DNA of 64,000 nucleotides, taken from contig NOWV01000021.1 in NCBI GenBank assembly GCA_003344405.1, forward strand, positions 372,001 through 436,000, in the 5' to 3' direction. Both the position numbers and the translations under genes were made by a program. The notes beneath the pieces are model-generated. The model had not been told where the DNA came from. It did not search any database and saw only the letters and a list, made by a program, of their open reading frames with translations. Source of the stretch: Trichoplax sp. H2. Its lineage: Eukaryota > Placozoa > Uniplacotomia > Trichoplacea. Positions 13,901 to 25,900 of this stretch are shown one piece after another; position 1 is the stretch's first letter; the number at the start of each line of letters is the position of its first letter.

Positions 13901-16900
13901 GACGAAATAACTTGCAGTGAACTGGTTAGGAGACTCAACGCTTCTTCCTGTATAAATTAAGATTTAGGTAATATGTTAGTAAATAAAGCTGGGAATAGAA
14001 TAATTAACGAGAAATCCATTAACAAACGTTTTGAGTATTAAAATGATATATACCGTCACAGTATCCTCGGTAGTTTTGTAAAATTCAGTCAACCATTTCT
14101 TAGCACAGTCAGAGATTACATCTACTACTCCAATAACTTTATTCCATTCAATTGTTGACTGCGACACATTACGTTCAAGAGTTTTTGTCTGGTCTACCTT
14201 TAGACTGGCTAGTCTCACAAATTTTTCAACGAGTCTTAGCAGCTCTGACAGAAGGAGCTGATCAATTTGAGAGCTATTAACCAACTGGCAAGGAAACAGC
14301 GTTACCCGATAGAGTGATTGAACTTTGTCCATAATGATACTAAAATAGTCACTGCAACAGAAGAGAACTTTGTTAATTTATTAGGTAGTTTCTACAAATT
14401 CGTAGGTTTAAAACTACTCTTCGATAAGCATAGAGATACGTACTCAAAGGAATTGGAAGCTATTCCATACTGTAAACATACAGTCCACGTCTTTAAACTC
14501 TCTTTAAATAACTTGCAAGCGCGCTCGCTCGGCAATTGTAAAAAAGTGGGAGATGTTGCGACGAAGCGCACAATGCGTGCAATTAAATCAAATTGAGTGA
14601 CCTGAGTAATTAATAAATGTGCATTAAGTTCACCATCACAAAAATTTAAGAAATAACCCATCACTAAGTAATAGATTAGCTACTATCTATGACATATTTG
14701 AATTAATACCAATGTCGAAGTGATGTTTCGTCCTGCGGTACACAAAATTCTGACTAATTTCATTGCCTCCCATAATGGATAGCCGTGTAACTGCGATACG
14801 GAATCATCAGATTCTAGTTCTTTCCATGACATCGGTAAGAAATTGTCTATGATACATTTCATTAAACCCGGTTCACGTAGTACCTATTTAAATGAGAAGA
14901 CTTGAAATAAATATTTCAAAGGTCGTAAAGAAAGGTGATAAGTCAGGCATTTGATGGATTTTATAATTAGCCGTACATTATCTGCGAGTTGCAGTGAGTG
15001 ACGGCCTATCTTCCATAGAATCTGTAAACAGCTGATAACTTCATTAGCACCGATTTGACAAGTCGAAAGTACATATCTTGCTCTTGGAAGAAAATCCATC
15101 CGTACTAAGCCCTAGTTATCATCATAAAGTGGTGAATTAAGGTATAATTTACTTAGACTAAGTTAGACTAGAAAATTGTAAATTTTAGAAGTAACACTTA
15201 CCGAAATTACGTCATTATATACAAGGTCAGCATCGGTAATCTGAGATTTTTCGTTTTCTTTTAAATCTGTAATACCAACAGCTGGTTCAAAAGCTGGAAC
15301 TTCGTACCCTCGATAGAAGGATGATATTCTGTCTAGACAATGCTAAAATAATTTATTTCATTTGCATTAAATTACAGAGGTATTTGAATACAAATACACA
15401 AAAATATCAAAGCACTCAACCTCGTCTTCTTCTTTGACCACTAGAGCCCTTATAGCGTGTAATGAAGAGCTAATAACAGCTAAGGTGTTATCATCAAAAC
15501 TCCATCGTAACAGAAAAAGGACTCCAGCATCAAGTAGATTAGGGATTATTGGTTCTGATTTGCCACGGTATTCATCTCTGTGATCCTAATACAAAATAAC
15601 TGATACGTTACAATTATTCTTTATCGTGTGTTTGATGTCAATCTTCTGATAGAAAAGAACTACCTTGTCAAAAATATGAGCTAAAGTTGTCAGTCCTATA
15701 ACTTTTTGTTGAGCAAGGCTACTACGAGTTAAAATAAATAGTTCTTCAATTGTATAACCAGCAGCATCAGGTTCCAGGCCGTGGTGATGTAAACCAACAT
15801 GCATTGGTACATTGCTGTCTCTAGCGATTAATTCTCCTTCAAAACCAAATCTAGCACTCTCTCCATCTTCTAGGGTACCTTTCACCTTATCTTTTGTTTG
15901 TGCAAGCATCCACTGTAACTTTTCCTTTTCCACACGTTCGGTATGAACACAATTATCATGAATATGTAAATGTTCTTCTAATTAATATAAAATCAACATT
16001 AATTAATTAAGATCATGACCAGAACATATCCATACTGTGCACAGAAGTAATACTGGTTATACCATTATCAAGTTCAACATCCATATCATGGCAAGTATCA
16101 TCGTTCTTTGATTTGTTATCTATATCCATCGATTCTACTACTACCGTCCTATTCGTAGTAATATTTTTATTAGGCCTTTTCTTTAATAGTTCAACAAGTT
16201 TCGGATCTAAAAAATTGCAATCAATACCCATTAAAATGTAAACGATGCAATCTTTTTATTATACATTCTGTTAAATCTTATTTTAAATAGCTTTTACCCA
16301 TTGACGTCATTAATTTCGATTGCTCTGCAAGAATATCATCTTTGGTCATGGCTGACATCTTGTGTAAATTATCTTCGTGAATTCTTTTAACTTCAGCTTG
16401 TACATCAATGGCTTCATTGCTTTGTAGACCTTCCCCAGTAATTAATTTACTAATTGCTGCTATTGGAGTGTCAGTTTTAGAACTTGCAACTACCGTTACT
16501 TTTATCGTATCATCATCAACTCCGACTGCCTTGGTAGTTGAAGCCATAAATTGTCTAGCAAATAAGCTACCCCCGGCCTTTGCATCGCTACTAGGCTAGT
16601 AATTGTAGGTATGCAGATATTCGTAAGATATCAAGAGTCGATAGTAATACGATGCAGTATCTATCAATAATTCTACATTGAAGTAGTTTTAGAAGATAAA
16701 ATCTAATACTATATTTCAATTCATTAAATTAATTCTTAGTATGCAGTATGATACCTTTCTTTCATTTGCGAAAGTACGCGTATGTCGATGCAATACAGAA
16801 GGAAACGCTTGGTTACTTTGATTCGGAAGCTTTATAGGGATACTAGTAGTATCTTTTTCCTATAGTGAAGTAATACCGTAGATTTACTTAATCATATAGA

Positions 16901-18260
16901 AATTCATGCGGATTAATTAACAGATAGATTGTCATTCTTAGAATTTGCATACCTTGATAGCATCCGTAAATGCAGTAGTAAAATGATGTTTCTTGTCATA
17001 GTCTGATAATAAATACAACAAAACGTAATATTAATAAATACTAACAGAAATTAATCCTCGAGAAAAATAAAGTAGGAGTTTGATTAATCAATTCGCAATT
17101 TTCACCATCTAATCGACGATCAGGGTCAATATTATCTTCGTTCTATAATTGTATAGTGAAAGCATGTCAATAACAAGTTCGATCAAGTAGCTACGATATA
17201 AAATAAGAAAACTGATAAATCATTTCATGTTTTATAGTGAGTAGTACACCTAGCTATGCACACTAATTATAATAGTTAATGATCCAAGTCTCCAGTGTGA
17301 ATTACTCCCGTAGGCTCACAGTATACTGTATACAGTATGTATTTAAATACAGTAGTTCCACTATACTGCATGTATATCAAGGCCATCATATGTATTTTAT
17401 CATTGAAAGAAAAATTACAATTCAGTATGCTAACAGTCGAAGTACTTTATGCCATAATATTGCTTCAAAAATTTCAAATGACCTACCTTATTTTTACGTT
17501 TTCCAGCTACAAATTTACTTTCCCTTATAGGAAAAGTCGAAGGACCTAATAGAAGGAATTTATTACGAGAAACAATATAGTAAGTAGGTTGGATTAGTTA
17601 AGAGCAAAACTGAAATACTCATAGTCTCAATAGGAGGTTTAAGATCGATTTAGGACCTTTAATGATATCGGTTATAGCAAAATGCATCGACGGCCAACGT
17701 GCAATATTTTAGCTGGATATAAGAGGTAATAGCAATAAACTGTTAGAACTGCACCCGCTCATCAGTATTTATTGCATGCCATAATTTGAATTGGGGTTCA
17801 AGTAATATACAGCTACTCAGTTCATCACTGACATTACTTATACCTCTTTCCTATCTTACTAATTGTAAATTATTATTTAGAACGTAAGGTATCATTAATA
17901 GCAACTCCCGCAGTGACTGCAGTTGTTGAATAGTATAGAAATACATATTAATTACAACGCCATTTATAGCATAAATTCCACATACTCAATTATATTAGTA
18001 CAACTATCTCACAAAGAGTAAAACTGCAACGTTATGTGCCTACGAGTAATCTATCCTAGAGTGAGAAGCTAACCGGAAATATCGCCCTGTGCTGAATGAT
18101 CTGGAGGTGTGGAGAATAGCTGGACAACATCTCGTTGCGCTGATTGCGATTCTGATTGCTTGACGACTTTTACAGACGATGCTGATTGATTTCGTAAGAA
18201 AGTCTCTTGATATTTAAGAAGATCTTCTTCAGTTTCATCCTTATTTGGCCTCTTTAGCAT
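10967..18260 (-). CDS. RPAP1: RNA polymerase II-associated protein 1 (27 exons, 1352 aa)
   Basis: Exons in order: 18074-18260, 17487-17545, 17106-17142, 16953-17002, 16755-16859, 16298-16595, 16063-16206, 15664-15977, 15421-15585, 15202-15342, 14977-15111, 14710-14883, 14396-14601, 14054-14351, 13876-13947, 13693-13808, 13390-13576, 13242-13313, 12847-12992, 12574-12774, 12370-12495, 12117-12292, 11863-11995, 11624-11789, 11424-11518, 11181-11310, 10967-11092. RPAP1 helps assemble Pol II and bring it to the nucleus with GPN GTPases and chaperones. The start MLKRPNKDETEEDLL matches the family's first residues. The N-terminal family block (IHEDNL..MSAMTKDDIL) is at about 217-240. The C-terminal block (ARFGFEGEL, GLHHHG, AGYT-EELF) is at about 336-380. 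The helical-repeat remainder tracks the human protein to its end (YDAVSFGDYLF, WSPILYVVAVHHVSHFIF). Human RPAP1 is 1393 aa, so this copy is complete. Exon 6 could start a few codons later, and a roughly 30-residue stretch of human is absent between exons 17 and 18. Confidence 0.95.
14352..14395 (-). other. 44-bp RPAP1 intron
   Basis: The intron between exons 13 and 14 is only 44 nt, starting GTAGAAAC and ending in a pyrimidine-rich tract and GCAG. It is the smallest in my models and near the lower limit for animal splicing. Confidence 0.85.
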
Positions 18261-20047
18261 GATTCTGTCTACAACGATTAACACTTTGAAAATTATAACT
18301 TGTCAATAGCGATTGCTGCAGTGATATCGACGAAATCAAGATCAGAACTAGACCATGAACTCCAGGATGTAATTACTGTAGTAGTGTATGACTAGGACAT
18401 TATTTCTATAGTAATAGGAAGCTTTTACTTAATATATCGTGCTACAATATAGCAATTATACTATACTACCAGACAGTATGCTATGTATATTGTACAGGTC
18501 AAAAAGCGAGCCGTCTGCGGGTCCGCATGTCTGTATACGTACAGCAGGCTAGCTTTCAGGGTTTTTTGCAGCTGGAGAACTTCTCCATAGCAGCATAAAT
18601 CAACAGGAAATGAAAAGACGTTTATTCTTCTATTAGTGAAAAATAGTCTCCATTGAGTTTTTCTGTAGAAATTTGCAATTGTAGGCTGCATAATGACATT
18701 AGATGTTATGATGTATGCTTCATATCAACCTTCAGTAGCTGGAGTGTAAGCCCCTAATTTGAGATAAAGATTTTGAGGCTTTTCTTTTTTCCCATGATCT
18801 TTTGAATAGAATGCTGTACTGCAAGTTACTGTTTACAACCATGATGTCTATGTAAGTACAATACTGTAGGCTATCAATTGTACTTACTGTTGGAAGATTG
18901 AAATCGAATATCGTATGCGATACTACCCTTGATAGCTAGCGAACCAGCCAAACTTGAAATTCCACCAAGCCTAAAGGCTTGGCTTTGCTATCTATTGACA
19001 GCTTTTGCAGCAATTAGCTGACCTCGAGCTACCGATCATGCTAACTTAGTATGCAAAGATTACCTGGCTACATTAGTAGTGTTTCCTTATTTAGTTAAAA
19101 GTACACTAGAGAAAGACTTCAATAAGACCAATACAACATGTCGTAGCTTATCAGCAATAATGTGCATTAGAATGATAACTAAAGCAATTACACTCTACAT
19201 TGTATATCGCACTAGGGAGTTTATAACTCGGTCTTGTTTTACTGCAGTTGTCCCTTATATTATAATATCAGTAAATTTAGGCTCATGACTGCGAATACAA
19301 TAGTGGAATCTATCTAGAGTACGGTGTAGTAATAGCTAAAATAAATAATTAATAAGATAGTTATTTTATGGTAGCGATTGCAACTTACAAAGAGCGTAGG
19401 TTTTGACCCTTGAGACAAAACTACAGTAGAGTACAGCACTGTTTTGGATATTGTGCATATTGCAATCTCTACAAGCAAGAATAAAACCGTTTAAAACAGT
19501 GGAATCAACGTCAGAAATGTCTCATTATCTGGGAATAGTATTCATTGCAGTCTAAGCTATCTTTCCATATTAAATAAATAAACAAAATTGTGCAATGATC
19601 GTCACGTAATATAGAAATAACAAATCTGAAGATGGCTGGATCAATTTCTTAAAATCAAGCTGAAAGACAGAACTGAAGTGTAATAATTTCAAGACGAGAA
19701 GGATATGATTTATTTTGAGTAGACAAAAATTAAAAATTATCCGTTATGGAAGCTATAAAAAAGCAGAAATTTTTCTTGTTTTATACAGATGTTGCAGTAC
19801 ATCTCATTTGTTCAGCTTCAAGGCATGATAAAGTACACAATAAGTCAGTTTTAAAATTCTGAGAGATACCATGTTCCAGATACAATATTCCTGTTCAGAA
19901 TTGAAGTCGAGATCATACTGTAGGTACTGTACTACAATATAAATTAATTATAATGTAAGACAATACGACGTATGCTTTTTAGTTCGCTGTTGTAACTAAT
20001 AGGGTAACTAATAGAGAACGAATATACGATAGTATCAGAAAATGAGA
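18261..20047. other. Intergenic: TSPO 3' side and RPAP1 promoter side
   Basis: This 1.8-kb stretch lies between two minus-strand genes and must hold the RPAP1 promoter just above 18260. I see no supported gene. Short inverted repeats occur: 11-bp arms GTAAGTACAAT / ATTGTACTTAC at 18852-18887, and 8-bp arms at 18965-18982. Open frames at 18461-18691 and 19079-19288 look random. Confidence 0.5.
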
Positions 20048-20527
20048 CTATTGACGCTTTTTGGATTGGTCACGCCATAATGAGAAAGAAACATAAGAAC
20101 AGTACAGAGCCCAAAGAAGACCTATAGACGAGAGCTGGCCGGCAGTACGATTGATATGTGCGAAAAGGGAATGATAGGTCGCGGCAAAGGCAGTTCCAGC
20201 TAGGCTGTCCACTGTCGCTAGGCCTAGACTCCTTGTCCGGAAGACAATAATAGGCCATATTGCAATAGAAACTAAAGAGCCACCATAAGCCATTAAAGCA
20301 CGCGTAGCATCTTCATCTCCATCTCTCCAAACAAGGTAAGATGAATATCCAACGGCAACATTAACCGAAGCCCACAAGGGGCTAAACATCCATCGTGGAG
20401 GATAGAGGAATGGTCTCTTCAAGCTAGTGTACCACTCTGCTTCGACATCCTCTTTCCTTGGTTTAGTTATAGACATAACCACAAAGGGAGTTGCCACTGC
20501 AATAGTGATTTCCATCCACGGTTGCAT
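20048..20527 (-). CDS. TSPO: Translocator protein, TspO/MBR family (intronless, 159 aa)
   Basis: This is a five-helix outer-mitochondrial-membrane protein family that binds porphyrins and, in vertebrates, cholesterol. The signature loop and helix 2 are clear: W32-Y33, then KRP at 37-39, PPRW at 43-46, P50-x-W52, then GYSSYLVWRD at 60-69. Five hydrophobic segments lie at roughly 5-22, 46-66, 76-96, 100-118 and 130-151, and the length is close to human (169). The start at 20527 is the first ATG and gives the usual N-terminus. Unusual: helix 3 reads SIAIWP (87-92), where vertebrate TSPO has an N-W-A-W-P-P stretch. The C-terminal cholesterol motif is not met strictly, because Phe148 sits where Tyr is expected before WRD (151-153). 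The gene is divergent from the reticulon gene across a minisatellite. Confidence 0.93.
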   Translation of the reverse strand: MQPWMEITIAVATPFVVMSITKPRKEDVEAEWYTSLKRPFLYPPRWMFSPLWASVNVAVGYSSYLVWRDGDEDATRALMAYGGSLVSIAIWPIIVFRTRSLGLATVDSLAGTAFAATYHSLFAHINRTAGQLSSIGLLWALYCSYVSFSLWRDQSKKRQ

Positions 20528-21045
20528 GATTATTTCCTTGAATAAGAATTTCTCGTCAAATATCCTCTAATTATTGTGATAATAATTGATCAGAAATATG
20601 CAGCTGTTTGCTCAAGATGCTCGCTTGGTCGTTAATATTGTTAGCCGATCAAAGTAATAAACAAAATTCTGCTGGACCAGAGTTTATAATACAACTCCCT
20701 GGCAGTATTTGTACATGTACTATCGACTATGCTCTATTAAGTCAGTACAGTAAAGTATAGTATTGAATGGTTAGTAGTACACTATCGCTATGCTGTATTG
20801 TAGTTCAACCACATGAGTCAACATCGATCAGTTATGGCATCATGTTTAACCCAGGTAAATGTTTACACATGGACAACTAGAACTACAGTGCAGTATGTGC
20901 CATGGACTACTAGAAGAAGCCTCTACGGTAGTAGTCCATGAATATACAGTACAATGTACATTGGACGTCCATGTAGTCTCCCACTGAGCAAACTAGAGAG
21001 ATAATTAATCAATCCACTATGTTAACTCTATGGTGCTGACACACA
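20528..21045. promoter_or_regulatory. TSPO upstream region
   Basis: This region must contain the TSPO promoter by position; I see no clear TATA box or other defined element. A hairpin-forming pair, CATGGACTACT and AGTAGTCCATG with an 18-base spacer, lies at about 20901-20940. Confidence 0.35.
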
Positions 21046-22167
21046 GACGAAATCCAATCAATCAACTATCATTTTTGCATGTGGAGGAGGGTTTAGTAAT
21101 CTCTGTAGGAAGCTACTGCAATCTTATTTTACCATAGCACAGTAACAGCAGCCAGTGATAGACGAAATCAAATCAATCAACTATCATTTTTGCATATAGA
21201 GGAGGGTTTAGTAATCTCTGTAGGAAGCTACTGCAATCTTATTTTACCATAGCACAGTAACAGCAGCCAGTGATAGACGAAATCAAGTCAATCAACTATT
21301 ATTTTTGCATATGGAGGAGGGTTTAGTAGTCTCTGTAGGAAGCTGCTGCAATCTTATTTTACCATAGCACAGTAACAGCAGCCAGTGATAGACGAAATCA
21401 AATCAGTTAACTATCATTTTTGCATATGGAGGAGGGTTTAGTAGTCTCTGTAGGAAGCTACCGCAGTAGTACTAGTAGTCTCTGTAGGAAGCTACTGCAA
21501 TCTTATTTCATCATAGCACAGTAACAGCAGCCAGTGATAGACGAAATCAAATCAATCAGCTATCATTTTTGTATATGGAGGAGGGTTTAGTAGTCTCTGT
21601 AGGAAGCTACTGCAGTAGTACTAATAATCTCTGTAGTAAGCTACTGCAATCTTATTTCACCATAGCACAGTAACAGCAGCCAGTGATAGACGAAATCAAA
21701 TCAATCAACTATCATTTTTGTATATGGAGGAGGGTTTAGTAGTCTCTGCAGGAAGCTACTGCAGTAGTACTAGTAATCTCTGTAGTAAGCTACTGCAATC
21801 TTATTTCACCATAGCACAGTAACAGCAGCCGGTGATAGACGAAATCAAATCAATCAACTATCATTTTTGCATATGGAGGAGGGTTTAGTAGTCTCTGCAG
21901 GAAGCTGCTGCAATCTTATTTCACCATAGCACAGTAACAGCAGCCAGTGATAGACGAAATCAAGTCAATCAACTATCATTTTTGCATATGGAGGAAGGTT
22001 TAGTAGTCTCTGCAGGAAGCTACTACAATCTTATTTCACCATAGCACAGTAACAGCAGCCAGTGATAGACGAAATCAAATCAATCAACTATCATTTTTTG
22101 CATATGGAGGAGGGTTTAGTAGTCTCTGCAGGAAGCTACTGCAATCTTATTTTACCATAGCACAGTT
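21046..22167. repeat. Minisatellite, nine tandem copies of 115 or 149 bp
   Basis: Copies begin with GACGAAATC at 21046, 21161, 21276, 21391, 21540, 21689, 21838, 21953 and 22068; the last is about 100 bp. Six are 115-bp type, and the three consecutive copies from 21391 to 21837 are 149 bp. The extra 34 bp in the long copies duplicate the internal block TAGTCTCTGTAGGAAGCTAC. Copies are nearly identical, so the array is young. It sits between divergent TSPO and reticulon, 0.8 kb from the reticulon start codon. Confidence 0.95.
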
Positions 22168-22999
22168 CCGCAGCTAGTGTTGGCTGGCGGTAGGTTATCA
22201 CCGCGGTTAAATAACGTCAAAATTCAGCCCAAAAGTACAATTGAATTCAAATAGTTGTAACCCAGGTCAATCAACCACGCATCACCTAGAACCAAGACGG
22301 ACAGACAGGACAGCAGCTGCTATGTAGGGCAAAAACAACACGTCGTGTGTTCCATTCAATTGATGGAGTTTGACCGGATGAGTTATGGTGTTAACGGACA
22401 ACCGGACAGCACAGAAGTACAATAGAACGTATTGTACTTTGACCGGTTAGAGGAGGTACAAGTTGCGTACGCCTGCGGGTGTTCACCCGACACCACAGTT
22501 ACCGTCATGTACGACTGGACGTATCATACTCTACTGTACAGTAACGATCCGTTTCAGGCGACAGTTACGGTAGGCGGTTCATTGTGACATTATTTCTGAT
22601 AGCCAAGAGGCAGTATGCAATCAGTAGTCACTCACATTCATCTTATCATGGACAAGCATAGTCTATAGTGCAACGACAATATCATCAGCAAAATGCAAAA
22701 TGACTAGCAAAATTGATGTCACTAGTCCATACTGGCTGCAAGGATGACATCATTTTGGGAACTTTATAGAGCACTTGAATCGTCTGCCGTCAGCTACACA
22801 CTCAGACTCAGCCGCCGGTCCCGGTCACTCCAAAACGTCAAAGCAGTAAAAGTGAACTCATTGCTCGCCAGTCCTTGCAAAATTCATTGAAATTGTCCAT
22901 TTTAGGTTGGGATTTCTTTGAAAAGTTGAAGAGAAAAAAAAGGAGAAATTAGTTATTCGCTATTTGCTGCTTAGGACATTATTGAAAGGAAATTCAAGT
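22168..22999 (+). promoter_or_regulatory. Reticulon promoter and 5' leader region
   Basis: This region is richer in G+C than its surroundings (for example around 22790-22830), as expected for an animal 5' region, and ends at the AAGTATGGC start context. No TATA box is evident. A short inverted pair, AGTACAATA and TATTGTACT, lies near 22415-22437. Confidence 0.4.
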
Positions 23000-25900
23000 A
23001 TGGCAGAACATCAGCAAGAGACAACAACCGGTATCCAAACCGACGATATCGACCACGGCAATGGTCAATTGGAGGAAAACTACCGGGCCGTAACACAGGA
23101 AGATCCCAGTGAAAGTCATGCTGTCGAACCAACGGAAAGTGAAAATTTAATCGATATATCGCCATCATTCCAAGATGCTGATACTATAGAAGGTACAAAC
23201 CACGCTCAAAGCCAATTTAATGACGGAGAAGAGAGACCTCTTACTGCATCGGATATTACACTGCAAACAGATAATCAAGAAATGCAATCACAACCAACGG
23301 AAACCATCAAAGATTCACTAGATCAACTTTTACTCCAGACTCAAGATAACCTTGAGGAGATCACGGATAATGAACAAGGTTTTAAAACCTAGACTTGTAG
23401 ATTACAGCCATCAATTACTACTCTCAATAATATTGAAAGAGATAACATTCTATATAATTTTTATTGCTTACAAAAGTACTTCTAGAGTTGTAGTCTTGTA
23501 AGCTTTGACAAACATCGCAACAACATCTTGTATACATCCTTTTTTTTCCTCTGGAAAAAAAATTACTGTATTACAGGGAGTTGCAAGTCATGACAGTACA
23601 GTATTCAAATAGACTGTAAAACAACCATAACGAAGCATGAACAAACCGATACAACTCTGTAATCAACAGTATTATAAATCGATGTACAAGTATTTCCACC
23701 ATGTTGAATCTAATTATTTTTTGAACTATTTCTAATATCAGAAAAGCAAGCAAAAATTGTCGTCTGGTTGAAGAATTTAGATCCTCGTTGTGAGTATAAA
23801 AGAAAATACAATAATAATCATAATAATTATTAATAATAATAGTACCTCGTATTCCACCATTCAAGAACCGTTTTTATTTTCAAGATAAAGTAATTCTCAA
23901 ATGCTTGCACAATATCGGCTGTCATGGTTAAGACTTGAGAGTGTCATCTCAACAAGAATAACTTATTCAAAGAGTAATACGTATGCAATACTTTACGAAC
24001 TACTTACTGACAATACAGCTCAATCAGTGCAACTTAACTTGATCGACATCGATCTTTGAGTCATCAACTATTAAAATCATGATGTAGTTATAATATAGAA
24101 GTCATGTCCTTAGTTAAAAATCAACCATCGCTGCAGTCTAACATACTGTAAACGCCTACAGTATATTAAGATTTCCTATATCACTGATAAACATCTCCAT
24201 TAACAAATGTTATTTATACGCAACATTTATACTTTACTGTAACTGACTGTAAGAACAATGTAACTGGAATTGTCTTGAGCTATAATAGAAATTCAGGAGT
24301 AAACATCAACCCAATTGTTCTGATGTTTCGCTATTGACAACTTTCCCTCTAGGTTATTCCCTATAGTCAATTCATATAATACAGTACTTGAGCTAGAAAT
24401 CTAGAGTGACCAATCAAGATGTTGAGCCTTTTAATATTGTACTGTACTACGTAAAAACATCCACGAATTTATCAGTTGCAAAACTTGAATCATCGACTTA
24501 GTGGTAATCACTCCAGATGATATTGCATTATATCTTGAACAATATCTACATGTAATGTATGATAGCCTGATTTTTACCGATCATAGTATTCAGTAAATTG
24601 CCACCAAAGTACAAAATTATGCTACTAAATTTCAACCGTTGCCTATTTGATTTTGAGTCAACTCATTTCTGCATTTATAATGTTTAAATTGACTTTGAAA
24701 TTACTGCGGCTATATATTGTTTAGAAAAGAAATTAAAGACTGCTATAGTACAAGCCTTCCTTGAGGTTATACCTAACAGTGAAATAGCTATACGCACGAC
24801 TGTGATTGATTCTGTTCTACGCAAACGAGGAATAAAAATTGATACCAATAGAATGCCAACGTAATAATGATCACTCTTTTATCAGTGTTTATCATATTTT
24901 GTCTGGTTTGTTCACGTATAAGTATAATAATCTGATCATTATCACTGATCAGAGCTTTTCGTTGTAAAATAGTATGCTAATTTTCATCATTTTTTCGTCT
25001 CTGTGTTAGTAATTGTGTTAACTAACTTTCAGTATTGATAATAATTAAAAGTTGTAACTTACCCTTAAACTGTAGTCTACTCGTAAATTTATAGTTTAGC
25101 CCCCCTATTCAACGAAAGTGGATTACATACTTTACGAGTATAGATTGAGCTAGATTGCATCATGATAATCATCAACTTAATAATTCTAGTAATCATACAA
25201 TACTACTACTGCGCAAATTGAGCTAGATCATATCATGAAAAATGGCCAACGCAATAATTCTAGTAACCATAAAATGAAGAATCCATCATATCTAGTGTTA
25301 TCCTACCTGCTATATCAACGAATCATGCAATATGAAACTTCTTTTTGAACGTAATTTGACAATTACACAGCTATCATACTCGATAAATTGGCGATGCCGT
25401 TACTTTGAGATAGTCTTGATAGTAACTGTAAATTGTATAGAGAAATTTATGTAATCCTACGTTATAAAATTTGGCTATATGCGCCTATTGTCATAACTAC
25501 TAAGCAATCCTTATACTATACTATATACTGTATCGTATATTTATATTATACGAGGTATTCTATCTACTGTTATTGCAACTGCTGCACTGCACATAATACT
25601 AATTATATTTGTTAATGTTAGCAATTTTTCTTTCACATATATAGTCGTAAAATTGATTTATTGGCAAGACTGGAAGGAAACTGGCGTTGTTTTCGCTTCA
25701 ACGTTGATACTTTTGCTTACCCTCAAATTTAATTCATTGCTTAGCGTATTAGCCTTCTTTGGAATGGCAACATTATTGGTGACTTTTGCATGCCGTGTTT
25801 TTAATACTTTAATGCAAGTTCTTCATAAGAAACAAACGGAAAATCCATTCCAGTAAGTACTTCGATGTATTATGTATTAAAATAAGCTCAGGTCGTTTTG

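Noticed and set aside
14318-14596. 92-codon plus-strand frame opposite RPAP1
   Set aside because: It is the shadow of RPAP1 exons 13 and 14, whose minus-strand reading matches the family.
21046-22167. CRISPR-like spacing of repeats
   Set aside because: Whole units are repeated with no unique spacers and the genome is eukaryotic; it is a minisatellite.
23571-23864. 97-codon minus-strand frame in reticulon intron 1
   Set aside because: AT-rich translation dominated by Ile, Tyr and Phe, with no recognisable motif.
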